Below, piece after piece: positions 9,152 to 16,975 of a stretch of 22,563 bases of DNA. The position numbers and the translations under genes are program-made. Numbering within the stretch: the stretch's first letter is position 1; every line of letters starts with the position of its first letter. The DNA lies in contig CATMIT010000017.1 in assembly GCA_950069165.1 (NCBI GenBank), positions 1 through 22,563 on the forward strand, read 5' to 3'. The notes below the pieces were generated by a model. That model worked only from the letters and a program-made list of their open reading frames with translations, did not search any database and had not been told where the DNA came from. The DNA is from an uncultured Flavobacteriales bacterium (lineage in GTDB: Bacteria > Bacteroidota > Bacteroidia > Flavobacteriales > BACL11).

Positions 9152-9159
9152 CAAATATC
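9152..9159 (-). promoter_or_regulatory. Possible -7 element (GATATTTG) for the M23-GH3-dxr-rseP-antiporter unit
   Basis: GATATTTG on the minus strand differs from TAnnTTTG at the first position and lies only about 10 bases before the ATG at 9142. It is a weak candidate, listed because this 97-base gap must hold the start of the operon. The rest of 9143-9239 is AT-rich with no other clear site on this strand. Confidence 0.22.
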
Positions 9160-9206
9160 AAAAAAATAAATTTTCTCCACAGCAGAATACATACCAAAAA
9201 ATAAAA

Positions 9207-9214
9207 TATTTTTG
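9207..9214 (+). promoter_or_regulatory. Bacteroidetes-type -7 element (TATTTTTG) for sprE
   Basis: TATTTTTG fits TAnnTTTG, is followed by TGCA, and ends 25 bases before the ATG at 9240, giving a leader of roughly 20 bases. No convincing -33 element is visible. Confidence 0.45.
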
Positions 9215-9239
9215 TGCAAAATTAGTTTAATTGCTGTAA

Positions 9240-11861
9240 ATGAATTTGATAGAAAAAAATAAAGCCACAAACTTACTAATATTATTTTTTATTACTCTAG
9301 TAATATGCGCCTGTTCAACTAAAAAGAATAATTTTATGAACAGGAAGTATCACAATACTACTGCAAAATATAATGGCTATTTTAACGGAAAAGAGAGTTT
9401 AAAAGCCGGGATTAAAAAGCTAGAAGAAAACCACAAAGACGACTTTTCAGAAATAATCCCTGTTTTTAAAACAGGGGATTTAGCAAAAAACCAAACAATT
9501 CATCCATATATGAATAAAGCCATTGAAAAAGGGTCGATTGTGATTCAGCGCCACTCTATGAATATTAGAGGAAAAGAGTATAACAAATGGATTGACGATA
9601 ATTATTTTATGATTGGAAGGGCTTATTTTTATAAAGGAGAATTTGATGAAGCCATCAAAACATTTAACTATATAAAAGAGAATTATAAACGCAACCCCAT
9701 AAAATATGACGCATCACTTTGGCTGTCAAGATGTTTTGCGGAAAAAGAAGATTATGTGGCTGCAGAAATGGAATTAGACCAACTGCAAACAGACAGAAAG
9801 TTTCCTGAAAAATTGGAGGATGATTTAGCAACAATTCTTGCTGATTTTTACTTAAAACAGGACAATTATATCTTAGCATTAGACGAATTAAATACCGCAA
9901 TCAAACTGATAAAAAAAAGAAAAAAGAAAACACGGCTCTATTTTATTTTAGCACAACTAAATCAGCAACACCAAAATTATAATAAAGCAATTAGCTATTA
10001 CGAAAAAGTAATAAAAGCTAATCCGGAATACGAAATGGTGTTCAACTGCAAAATAAACAAAGCACAATGCGTTCAAGGAAACTCTAAATATAGCGATAAG
10101 GTAAGAGCGGAGCTTTTGAAAATGACAAAGGACGATAAAAACAAAGAATATCTGGACCAAATTTATTACGCCATAGCAAAAATGGATTTAACCCAAGAGG
10201 ACACCCTTTCAGCAATTGAAAATTTCATGCTATCAACAGAGAAAAGCGAGTTTAATGATGAGCAAAAAGCCAGATCGTATCTGGAATTGGGAAAAATATA
10301 TTATTCCAAATCAAAATACATGAGCGCTTCCGCATTTTATGATAGCACCATTGCATTTATGGATACCGAACATAAAGAATACAACCAAACCAAAGAAAGA
10401 CAAACATTACTTGCAGAACTTGCCGGATATATCAATACCATAAACTTGCAAGATAGTTTGCAAATATTGGCAAAGATGAGTGAGAAAGAACTAGATCAAG
10501 TAATAAACCAGATTATTGCAGTCGAGCAAAAAAAGGAGTTTGAAAAGCAACAATTGGAAAGGCAAAACGCCAACCAAAGATTTGAAAATAATAGATTTGG
10601 CGAGAGAGAAAATAATTTTGGACAAAGAACAAGTGGCGGAAGATGGTATTTTTATAATCCATCTACTCTAAGTTTCGGTTATTCACAATTTGTAAAAAAA
10701 TGGGGGAAACGAAAAAATGAAGACGACTGGAGAAGAAGCGATAAAAAGATATCTACAGAATTAGAAAATGATTCCCCCGGACAGAACCAAAATCAAGAAG
10801 GCGGAAGAGAATCAACCAACAAAAAAGACCCACAATACTATAAAGATAAAATACCACTAACAAAAGAGAAAATAGAAGCATCCAATTTAATGATTATGGA
10901 AGCACATTATCAGGCAGGAATGATATATAAAAGCTATTTGAGTGAAAACGAAAAAGCCGTAAAAATGTTAATTTCCCTTTGCGAAAAATTTCCTGAAAAC
11001 GAAAACTACACCCCCCTTGCCTATTATAATTTACATCTTATTTATGCGGAGCAAAACAAAAATAATAAAGCCAAAAATTGTAGAGAAATATTACTAATAA
11101 AATTTCCAGAAAGCAAATACAGTAAATTGCTAAACGAGCCAGACTATTTAGCAAAAATTGAACAAAAGAAAAACAGCCAAAAAAGTCATTATGAAAACAC
11201 ACTATTTTTATATAACAACAAAAACTATTCTACTGTTATTGCCTTATGCGATTCGGTACTAATAGAAAAAGAAAATAAAGAATTAAAACCAAAATACGAT
11301 TTACTTAAAGCATTGGCAATAGGTAAAAGCAATGACAGTTTAAACTTTAGAAAACAACTAAATGAAATTGTAAAAAACCACCCGGAAACAGAAGTTAAAC
11401 AAAGGGCAGAAGAAATTATTGCAGTTTTAGAAAATCCGGAAAAAATGCTAAAAATAAACAGAGAAACAAAAAGCGGAACACCTTATGTTTTTGATCAGGG
11501 AGAAGCGCACTATTTTATCCTTTTAATGCCAAAAGAACAAACAGATGTTAACTTTATTAAAACCCTGCTTTCTGATTATCATAGCAATAGATATAGCATA
11601 GAAACTTTTGAAATTACAGCCATACTTTTCGGACAAGACAGGCACCTTATTATGATTAAAACATTTGAAAACAGCACAATGGCCACAGAGTATTTCAATG
11701 CCTTTTCATCAGCAAGTAAAGTAAACAATGAACTATCAAAAACAGAGAGTAAAAAACTTATAATTTCATCACAAAATTTTCAGTATTTTTTCAAACATAA
11801 GGATATAAAAAATTATTACGAATTTTTTACTAACAATTATTTGAGTGAACTTAATAATTGA
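9240..11861 (+). CDS. sprE: SprE/PorW-type TPR lipoprotein of type IX secretion and gliding
   Basis: An 873-residue lipoprotein with many TPR-like helical repeats. It is related to SprE of gliding Flavobacteria and PorW of Porphyromonas, a component required for type IX protein secretion across the outer membrane. A lipoprotein signal ends in the lipobox ICAC (lipidated Cys25). The next block, MNRKYHNTTAKYNGYFNGKES, is very typical of this family. TPR-like units (AYFYKGEFDEAIKTFNYI, AISYYEKVIKANPEY and others) occupy about residues 110-400 and again from about 550 to 740. A disordered Gln/Asn/Arg-rich linker lies near 425-470. The C-terminal ~120 residues (YFILLMPKEQTD onward) match the non-TPR SprE/PorW end domain. 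The length agrees with SprE proteins. It stands alone on the plus strand with its own promoter. Confidence 0.87.
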   Translation: MNLIEKNKATNLLILFFITLVICACSTKKNNFMNRKYHNTTAKYNGYFNGKESLKAGIKKLEENHKDDFSEIIPVFKTGDLAKNQTIHPYMNKAIEKGSIVIQRHSMNIRGKEYNKWIDDNYFMIGRAYFYKGEFDEAIKTFNYIKENYKRNPIKYDASLWLSRCFAEKEDYVAAEMELDQLQTDRKFPEKLEDDLATILADFYLKQDNYILALDELNTAIKLIKKRKKKTRLYFILAQLNQQHQNYNKAISYYEKVIKANPEYEMVFNCKINKAQCVQGNSKYSDKVRAELLKMTKDDKNKEYLDQIYYAIAKMDLTQEDTLSAIENFMLSTEKSEFNDEQKARSYLELGKIYYSKSKYMSASAFYDSTIAFMDTEHKEYNQTKERQTLLAELAGYINTINLQDSLQILAKMSEKELDQVINQIIAVEQKKEFEKQQLERQNANQRFENNRFGERENNFGQRTSGGRWYFYNPSTLSFGYSQFVKKWGKRKNEDDWRRSDKKISTELENDSPGQNQNQEGGRESTNKKDPQYYKDKIPLTKEKIEASNLMIMEAHYQAGMIYKSYLSENEKAVKMLISLCEKFPENENYTPLAYYNLHLIYAEQNKNNKAKNCREILLIKFPESKYSKLLNEPDYLAKIEQKKNSQKSHYENTLFLYNNKNYSTVIALCDSVLIEKENKELKPKYDLLKALAIGKSNDSLNFRKQLNEIVKNHPETEVKQRAEEIIAVLENPEKMLKINRETKSGTPYVFDQGEAHYFILLMPKEQTDVNFIKTLLSDYHSNRYSIETFEITAILFGQDRHLIMIKTFENSTMATEYFNAFSSASKVNNELSKTESKKLIISSQNFQYFFKHKDIKNYYEFFTNNYLSELNN

Positions 11862-11873
11862 TAAAGAAATTAT

Positions 11874-11881
11874 TACATTTG
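11874..11881 (+). promoter_or_regulatory. Bacteroidetes-type -7 element (TACATTTG) for bactofilin/atpZ
   Basis: TACATTTG fits TAnnTTTG exactly. It sits in the 42-base gap after sprE, 22 bases before the bactofilin ATG at 11904, with nothing terminator-like between the genes. Confidence 0.45.
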
Positions 11882-11903
11882 TCCCCTACAAAACAAAATT
11901 ATC

Positions 11904-12317
11904 ATGTTTACAAACAAAAAAGAAATGACAGGGCAAAACGAAACATCAGGGGCGGTAAATATTATTGGTGTTGGCACGATTATTACAGGCGATATTCTAT
12001 CTAAGGGAGACATTAGAATTGATGGAACTCTAAAAGGTGCTGTAAAAACAGCTGGCAAAGTTGTGGTTGGGCAAGCCGGAACAATTGAAGGAGACATTGA
12101 ATGTAATAATGCGGATATTGCGGGCTCATTAAATGCAAAAATCACAGTTGCACAACTCTTGTCGTTAAAAGCAACCGCAAAGTTAACTGGAGATTTGATA
12201 ACTAACAAATTAGCTATTGAGCCAGGAGCCGCCTTTACTGGCCATTGCAGTATGGGGGCAGTAATAAAAGACATTAAGCATGTCGAAAAAACAGAAACCA
12301 AAGAAAAAACGGCTTAG
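11904..12317 (+). CDS. Bactofilin (polymer-forming cytoskeletal protein)
   Basis: A 137-residue bactofilin, a right-handed beta-helix protein that polymerises into filaments and localises envelope functions, often membrane-associated. Regular beta-helix turns with repeated Gly/hydrophobic spacing run from about residue 12 to 120 (GTIITGDILSKGDIRIDGTL, VVVGQAGTIEGDIECNNADIAG and similar). Short polar tails flank them, the C-terminal one lysine/glutamate-rich (KHVEKTETKEKTA). ATG at 11904 leaves a normal short N-terminal tail. Its last 38 bases overlap the start of atpZ in another frame, so the two are probably translationally coupled. In Flavobacteria bactofilins are often found next to AtpZ; whether that reflects a functional link with the ATP synthase is unknown. 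Confidence 0.93.
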   Translation: MFTNKKEMTGQNETSGAVNIIGVGTIITGDILSKGDIRIDGTLKGAVKTAGKVVVGQAGTIEGDIECNNADIAGSLNAKITVAQLLSLKATAKLTGDLITNKLAIEPGAAFTGHCSMGAVIKDIKHVEKTETKEKTA

Positions 12318-12501
12318 AAATTACGCTCGCTTTTCTTCCCTCACCATACAAATGGGGCTTATTATAGCTGCCGGAGCTTATTTGGGGAAATATTTAGATT
12401 CACAAGTAAACAATCAAACTCCAGCCTACACAATTATTTTTTCACTTCTTGCTATTTTTGTCGCCTTATATATAAGCTTAAAAGGAATGATTAATAAATG
12501 A
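12280..12501 (+). CDS. atpZ: AtpZ/AtpI-type F0F1 assembly accessory protein
   Basis: A 73-residue membrane protein with two helices (about residues 20-36 and 48-68) and a strongly basic start (KKQKPKKKRLRN), as in AtpZ/AtpI proteins encoded at the head of ATP synthase operons. Members of the family are linked to assembly of the c-ring and, for some, to Mg2+/Ca2+ transport. GLIIAAGAYLGKYLDSQ is the recognisable first-helix region. ATG at 12280 lies 38 bases inside the bactofilin gene; no later Met occurs before the first helix other than the one within it, so this start is needed. It overlaps the next gene by 4 bases (ATGA). I rate the family assignment as firm and the precise role as inferred. 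Confidence 0.85.
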   Translation: MSKKQKPKKKRLRNYARFSSLTIQMGLIIAAGAYLGKYLDSQVNNQTPAYTIIFSLLAIFVALYISLKGMINK

Positions 12502-12869
12502 GATTAGTTAAATTATTTCTGTTTTTTTTAACAGTTTGTACTATTCACATTCTATTTGCCGAATTCCTTTTAGAATTAGAGGCTAAGAGATTCATAGTTA
12601 AAAGCTATCTTTTTTTGTTTTTACTGTCCCTTTTCTCCACAGGACTTACCCATTTGTTAAACAAACTTAAAAATAAATCTCCCTTTTATTTTCTAACGAT
12701 TAATGGGTTAAAAATAATCGCAAGTATTTTATACTTACTCCCATTTTTATCAAACAAAACAGAAATGACAATTTATTATATCATGCATTTCTTCATTGCC
12801 TATTTTATAATACTTATAAAAGAAGGTAGAGACAACTACATGCAACTTAAGGCCGAAAATAATCACTAA
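12498..12869 (+). CDS. Small four-helix membrane protein between atpZ and atpB
   Basis: A 123-residue hydrophobic protein with about four membrane helices (roughly residues 3-25, 33-54, 66-87, 91-110) and a short charged tail. I do not recognise a catalytic motif. Small membrane proteins of this size commonly sit between AtpZ and the a-subunit in Flavobacteria, and AtpI in other bacteria occupies the same place. It may be an AtpI-like assembly factor or a member of a family named only as a domain of unknown function. The start ATG at 12498 overlaps the atpZ stop (ATGA), consistent with coupling. A separate promoter for atpB follows, so it belongs to the first transcription unit. Confidence 0.75.
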   Translation: MRLVKLFLFFLTVCTIHILFAEFLLELEAKRFIVKSYLFLFLLSLFSTGLTHLLNKLKNKSPFYFLTINGLKIIASILYLLPFLSNKTEMTIYYIMHFFIAYFIILIKEGRDNYMQLKAENNH

Positions 12870-12873
12870 AAAG

Positions 12874-12894
12874 AATGTAAAAACATTTTACATT
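12874..12894. repeat. Inverted repeat (9-bp arms) upstream of the atpB promoter
   Basis: AATGTAAAA at 12874-12882 and TTTTACATT at 12886-12894 are perfect complements around ACA. It lies 5 bases after the preceding stop and just ahead of, or in, the -33 region of the atpB promoter. It could be a binding site for a regulator or a weak, AT-only terminator for the atpZ unit. Confidence 0.5.
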
Positions 12895-12907
12895 TCAATT
12901 ATTTATA

Positions 12908-12915
12908 TACTTTTG
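12908..12915 (+). promoter_or_regulatory. Bacteroidetes-type -7 element (TACTTTTG) for atpB-atpG
   Basis: TACTTTTG followed by CA is an exact TAnnTTTG match. It ends 25 bases before the atpB ATG, which also has a good ribosome site (AGGGAG at about 12930-12935). This suggests an internal promoter driving the main ATP synthase genes. Confidence 0.55.
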
Positions 12916-12940
12916 CACCGATTTTAAAAAAGGGAGTAAA

Positions 12941-13984
12941 ATGAGAGTATTTATCCGATTAATAATGTGTGTTTTTGTACTAAGTTTTTTTACAATTAAG
13001 GCACATTCTTTTTCGCCAAACACCGAACAGACAAATCAACAACAAGAAGCATACGACCCCGTTCCAAATATTATGCACCATATTTCGGATGCACATCAGT
13101 GGCATTTGTGGGGAGAAGGAGATAATGCATTTAGCATTCCGCTTCCAGTAATTTTGTATGCTGATGGCAATATAGATGTTTTTATGTCTTCTAAATTTCA
13201 TCACGGAGAATCAATAGTTACAAAAGGAAACAGAACATATTCAATAGATTCGCATGGCCACATACATGAAGGAAGTGGCCTTTCAATTATTGATATTTCA
13301 ATAACAAAAAATGTAGCTTCAATGCTTATATCTGTTTTATTATTATTATTGATTTTCTTCTCAGTAGCAAGAGGATATAGTAAAAACAATAAGGCACCAA
13401 AAGGGCTTCAGGCTTTTTTAGAACCATTAATTCTGTTTGTAAAAGACGATATTATTAAAGAGAATATTGGACCCAAATATCAAAAATATGTACCATTTTT
13501 ACTTACCGTATTCTTCTTTGTACTGGTTAATAATTTAATGGGAATGCTACCAGGTTCAGCCAATGTTACTGGAAATATTGCAGTGACACTTGTATTATCT
13601 GTTTTTACATTTATACTCACAACCATTTCTGGAAATAAAAAATATTGGGGACATATCATCAAGCCCCCAGGCGTACCATTAGCACTAATGCCTATCATGG
13701 TTCCAATTGAAATTATTGGAATTTTTACAAAGCCATTTGCTTTAATGATTAGATTATTTGCTAACATTACTGCTGGGCATATTATTATATTGAGCTTAAT
13801 TTCTTTAATTTTTATTGCACAAAGTACAATGGGGAATGCTGGCGCTTGGGCGGTCGCTCCGGTTTCAGTACTATTTGTATTGTTTATTTATTGTATAGAA
13901 TTATTAGTAGCTTTTTTACAAGCTTATATATTCACACTACTATCAGCCGTATTTATAGGCTTAGCGGTAGCGGAAGATCATTAA
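12941..13984 (+). CDS. atpB: F0F1 ATP synthase subunit a, with long N-terminal periplasmic extension
   Basis: Subunit a forms the two half-channels that let protons reach the c-ring. The 347 residues exceed the ~270 of the E. coli protein because of an extra N-terminal part, as is usual in Bacteroidetes. This extra part is a signal-like hydrophobic segment (about 1-22) followed by some 100 polar residues, predicted periplasmic. It holds nine histidines between residues 46 and 109 (HH, HQWH, HHGE, HGHIH). The canonical core begins with the helix at about 122-143. The essential arginine of the rotor interface is Arg271 in ALMIRLFANITAGH. NLMGMLPG at about 198-205 and the C-terminal helices are intact. 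The start at 12941 has a strong AGGGAG ribosome site. First gene of atpBEFHAG. Confidence 0.96.
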   Translation: MRVFIRLIMCVFVLSFFTIKAHSFSPNTEQTNQQQEAYDPVPNIMHHISDAHQWHLWGEGDNAFSIPLPVILYADGNIDVFMSSKFHHGESIVTKGNRTYSIDSHGHIHEGSGLSIIDISITKNVASMLISVLLLLLIFFSVARGYSKNNKAPKGLQAFLEPLILFVKDDIIKENIGPKYQKYVPFLLTVFFFVLVNNLMGMLPGSANVTGNIAVTLVLSVFTFILTTISGNKKYWGHIIKPPGVPLALMPIMVPIEIIGIFTKPFALMIRLFANITAGHIIILSLISLIFIAQSTMGNAGAWAVAPVSVLFVLFIYCIELLVAFLQAYIFTLLSAVFIGLAVAEDH

Positions 13985-14019
13985 TTATTAACCAATTGTT
14001 TAACTAAAACTAAATTAAA

Positions 14020-14247
14020 ATGTTATTACAAACACAAACCATGGATTTCGGAGCATTTGCAGCTATTGGAGCTGGACTATCAGCCATTGGAGCTGGAATC
14101 GGTATCGGTATGATTGGGGGCAAAGCTCTTGAAGCAATGGCCCGTCAGCCCGAACATTCAGGAATGATTCAAACCAATATGTTTATTGCAGCAGCCCTTG
14201 TTGAGGGCGTTGCTTTATTTGGAGTAGTGGTTGCACTACTAAAGTAA
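14020..14247 (+). CDS. atpE: F0F1 ATP synthase subunit c
   Basis: A 75-residue, two-helix proteolipid that forms the rotor ring. Helix 1 is the Gly/Ala-rich GAGLSAIGAGIGIGMIGGKA, the polar loop is ARQPE (interaction with gamma/epsilon), and helix 2 carries the ion-binding glutamate in AALVEGVALF. The glutamate is followed by Gly rather than the Ser/Thr of sodium-type rings, and helix 1 lacks the glutamine of such rings, so proton coupling is expected (inference from known Na+-ring signatures). The start chosen is ATG at 14020 (MLLQTQ); an internal Met at 14041 would also give a complete first helix. A perfect 16-bp hairpin follows before atpF. Confidence 0.96.
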   Translation: MLLQTQTMDFGAFAAIGAGLSAIGAGIGIGMIGGKALEAMARQPEHSGMIQTNMFIAAALVEGVALFGVVVALLK

Positions 14248-14259
14248 AACAAATTAAAC

Positions 14260-14296
14260 AATAATTACCTGTAAGGGTTGCTTACAGGTAATTATT
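14260..14296 (+). terminator. Perfect 16-bp hairpin between atpE and atpF (attenuator or mRNA-stability element)
   Basis: AATAATTACCTGTAAG at 14260-14275 is exactly complementary to 14281-14296, with loop GGTTG. It lies 12 bases after the atpE stop and 16 before the atpF ATG. The 3' arm ends in ATTATTTT, giving a short U-rich run, so partial termination is possible. Equally it could protect the 3' end of an atpE message and raise subunit c output over the other subunits, which the c-ring stoichiometry requires. Hairpin: seen. Function: inferred. Confidence 0.6.
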
Positions 14297-14312
14297 TTAA
14301 AAAAACAAAATT

Positions 14313-14807
14313 ATGGAATTAGTTACGCCCGCAATAGGTCTTATTTTTTGGACAGCAGTAGTTTTTATATTGCTTGTTATTTTATTGAAAAAATTTGCTT
14401 GGAAACCGATTTTAACGGCTGTTGATAAAAGAAATGAAAGCATTGAAAACGCCCTGAAAGCAGCTGAAAAAGCAAAAGAAGATATTGAAAACCTAACAGC
14501 AGATAATGAGCGAATTTTAAATGAGGCAAAATTAGAAAGAGACGCTTTATTAAAAGAAGCAAGGGAGATTAAAGATAAGGTTATTGCTGAGGCAAAAGAT
14601 AAAGCAAAAATAGAAGCAGAGAAAATATTAGTATCGGCAAAGGAGCAAATTACAAACGAAAAAATGGCTGCAATTACCGAATTAAAAAATCAAGTTGCCG
14701 AGCTATCTATTGAGATTGCTGAGAAAATTATTAAATCAGAGCTACAAGACTTAAACAAACAAAAAGAATTAGTCACATCCGCAATTTCAGACAAAGACTT
14801 AAATTAA
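14313..14807 (+). CDS. atpF: F0F1 ATP synthase subunit b
   Basis: A 164-residue subunit b, half of the peripheral stalk holding the F1 head to subunit a. There is one N-terminal membrane helix (about 7-26: LIFWTAVVFILLVILLKKFAW), then the conserved KPI and a long charged helix with heptad-like spacing to about residue 150, ending in the delta-binding region (IAEKIIKSEL). Length is normal. It begins 16 bases after the intergenic hairpin and ends 8 bases before atpH. Only one b-type gene is present, so a homodimeric stalk is expected. Confidence 0.95.
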   Translation: MELVTPAIGLIFWTAVVFILLVILLKKFAWKPILTAVDKRNESIENALKAAEKAKEDIENLTADNERILNEAKLERDALLKEAREIKDKVIAEAKDKAKIEAEKILVSAKEQITNEKMAAITELKNQVAELSIEIAEKIIKSELQDLNKQKELVTSAISDKDLN

Positions 14808-14815
14808 AATAAGCA

Positions 14816-15373
14816 ATGAAACAAACAAGGGCAACAATACGCTATGCAAAATCTTTATTTTCTCTTGCGCTTGAGCAAAACACACTTGAGCAGTGCAAAC
14901 AAGACATGCAGTTTATAGCAAACACATGTGCTAACAGCAGAGACTTATCGTTGCTACTGAAAAGCCCAATTATAAAAACAGATCAAAAAATTTCAATTTT
15001 CAAAGAGATTTTTTATGATAAACTGAGCGAAATAAGTGTTTCATTTGTTAATATTATTACAAACAAAAAAAGAGAGCCGCTACTAGAGGGGATTGCAAAT
15101 AGTTTTATCACTCTTTATAAAGCACACAAAAATATTGAAACAGCATCAGTAAGCACTGCTTTTCAGCTTGATGATAGTTTACGGCTTGAGAATCTAGACT
15201 ATATTAAAAGTAATGGGAAACAAGATGTTGAGCTAACTGAAATAGTAGATAAAAAACTAATTGGAGGAGTAGTTATTCGAATGGGGAACAGGCAATTGGA
15301 TGTAAGTGTAGCAAAAGTAATTAAGGATTTAAGAAAATCATTTAGTAATAATTTATATATAAAGGACTTCTAA
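14816..15373 (+). CDS. atpH: F0F1 ATP synthase subunit delta
   Basis: A 185-residue delta (OSCP) subunit joining the peripheral stalk to the top of the alpha/beta head. The N-terminal helical domain starts with RATIRYAKSLFSLALEQN. Conserved SFVNIITNKKREPLL lies around residues 74-88, and the C-terminal signature LIGGVVIRMGNRQLDVSVAKVIKDLR near 145-170. Complete at both ends, starting 8 bases after atpF and ending 18 before atpA. Confidence 0.95.
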   Translation: MKQTRATIRYAKSLFSLALEQNTLEQCKQDMQFIANTCANSRDLSLLLKSPIIKTDQKISIFKEIFYDKLSEISVSFVNIITNKKREPLLEGIANSFITLYKAHKNIETASVSTAFQLDDSLRLENLDYIKSNGKQDVELTEIVDKKLIGGVVIRMGNRQLDVSVAKVIKDLRKSFSNNLYIKDF

Positions 15374-15391
15374 AAAATAAAAACAAAAATA

Positions 15392-16972
15392 ATGGCAGAA
15401 GTAAAACCAGCTGAGGTATCAGCAATTTTAAGACAACAATTAGCAGGATTCAAATCAGAATCTGAACTACAAGAAGTAGGAACCGTATTACAAGTAGGGG
15501 ATGGTATTGCTCGAATTTATGGACTTACAAATGTTCAGTCGGGGGAGCTAATTGAATTTGAAAGTGGACTAAAAGCAATCGTATTAAACTTGGAAGAGGA
15601 CAATATTGGAGCGGTACTTTTAGGCCCATCTAAAGGAATTAAAGAGGGAGATATAGTAAAACGAACAAAAAAAATCGCTTCCATTAATGTGGGGGAAGGA
15701 ATGTTGGGGCGTGTAATAAATACTATTGGCATCCCAATTGACGGCAAAGGACCTATTAAAGGAGAAACTTTTGAAATGCCAATTGAAAGAAAGGCGCCAG
15801 GAGTTATTTTCCGACAGCCAGTAAATGAGCCACTTCAAACAGGAATTAAAGCGATTGACGCCATGATCCCCATAGGAAGAGGACAAAGAGAATTGGTAAT
15901 CGGGGACAGACAAACAGGGAAAACAGCTGTTGTAATTGACACCATTATTAATCAAAAGGAATTTTACGAAAAAGGGGAGCCTGTATTTTGTATTTATGTA
16001 GCCATTGGACAAAAAGCATCAACAGTAGCAGCTCTAGTTAAAAAACTGGAAGATGCTGGAGCTTTAGCATATACAGTGATTGTTTCTGCCAACGCATCTG
16101 ATCCCGCACCAATGCAGTTTTATGCACCATTTGCAGGAACTGCAATTGGAGAATATTTTAGAGACACTGGTCGTCCTGCACTTATTGTATTTGATGATTT
16201 ATCAAAACAAGCGGTTGCCTATCGTGAGGTATCCTTACTACTTAGAAGACCTCCAGGGAGAGAAGCATATCCTGGGGATGTGTTTTATTTACATTCAAGA
16301 TTATTAGAGCGTGCTGCAAAAGTTATTAATGATGATGAAATTGCTACTCAAATGAATGACTTACCAGAATCATTAAAAGGGAAAGTAAAAGGAGGGGGAT
16401 CGTTAACCGCCCTACCAATTATTGAAACCCAAGCAGGGGATGTTTCCGCATACATTCCAACCAATGTAATTTCAATTACTGATGGACAAATTTTCTTGGA
16501 ATCCAATTTATTTTTATCAGGTGTTCGTCCGGCAATTAATGTGGGGATTTCAGTTTCTCGTGTTGGAGGAAATGCACAAATTAACTCCATGAAAAAAATT
16601 GCTGGAACCTTAAAGCTGGATCAAGCTCAGTATAGAGAATTGGAAGCATTTGCAAAATTTGGTTCTGATTTGGATGCCGCAACTACAGCCATTATTGAGA
16701 AAGGAAAAAGAAATGTAGAAATTCTAAAACAAGGACAATATTCCCCATTAAGAGTAGAAGAGCAAGCTGCTATTATTTATTGTGGAACCAATGGATTATT
16801 GATGAATGTTCCGGTTAATAAAATCAGGGAATTTGAAACAGAATTTATTTCCTTTATGCATCAAAAATACCAAAATATTTTAGATGATTTGGCAGCAGGA
16901 AAACTTACAGATGAAACTACTTCAACACTAGAAAAAGTAGCTGCTGATTTATCAAAAAAGTACACGAATTAA
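15392..16972 (+). CDS. atpA: F0F1 ATP synthase subunit alpha
   Basis: A 526-residue non-catalytic nucleotide-binding subunit of F1. The N-terminal delta-contacting helix (EVSAILRQQLAGF) is present, followed by the beta-barrel, the P-loop GDRQTGKTA at residues 171-179, the DDLSKQAVAYRE region, and the GSLTALPIIETQAGDVSAYIPTNVISITDGQ block. The arginine contributed to the beta catalytic site lies in NVGISVSRVGG. The C-terminal helical domain ends normally (LSKKYTN). It stops 3 bases before atpG. No beta or epsilon gene follows; in Bacteroidetes atpD and atpC are commonly in a separate atpDC operon, so I expect them elsewhere in this genome. Confidence 0.98.
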   Translation: MAEVKPAEVSAILRQQLAGFKSESELQEVGTVLQVGDGIARIYGLTNVQSGELIEFESGLKAIVLNLEEDNIGAVLLGPSKGIKEGDIVKRTKKIASINVGEGMLGRVINTIGIPIDGKGPIKGETFEMPIERKAPGVIFRQPVNEPLQTGIKAIDAMIPIGRGQRELVIGDRQTGKTAVVIDTIINQKEFYEKGEPVFCIYVAIGQKASTVAALVKKLEDAGALAYTVIVSANASDPAPMQFYAPFAGTAIGEYFRDTGRPALIVFDDLSKQAVAYREVSLLLRRPPGREAYPGDVFYLHSRLLERAAKVINDDEIATQMNDLPESLKGKVKGGGSLTALPIIETQAGDVSAYIPTNVISITDGQIFLESNLFLSGVRPAINVGISVSRVGGNAQINSMKKIAGTLKLDQAQYRELEAFAKFGSDLDAATTAIIEKGKRNVEILKQGQYSPLRVEEQAAIIYCGTNGLLMNVPVNKIREFETEFISFMHQKYQNILDDLAAGKLTDETTSTLEKVAADLSKKYTN

Positions 16973-16975
16973 TCA

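Noticed and set aside
9458..9476. CCCTGTTTT-T-AAAACAGGG palindrome resembling a terminator stem
   Set aside because: It lies inside the sprE coding frame (residues around PVFKTGD), leaves almost no loop, and no gene ends nearby. Probably chance in AT-rich coding DNA.
11873..12301. 142-residue open frame opposite the bactofilin gene
   Set aside because: Antisense shadow of the repetitive bactofilin coding sequence; no family features and no start context.
15620..16012. 130-residue open frame opposite atpA
   Set aside because: Antisense to a highly conserved essential gene, with no recognisable domain.
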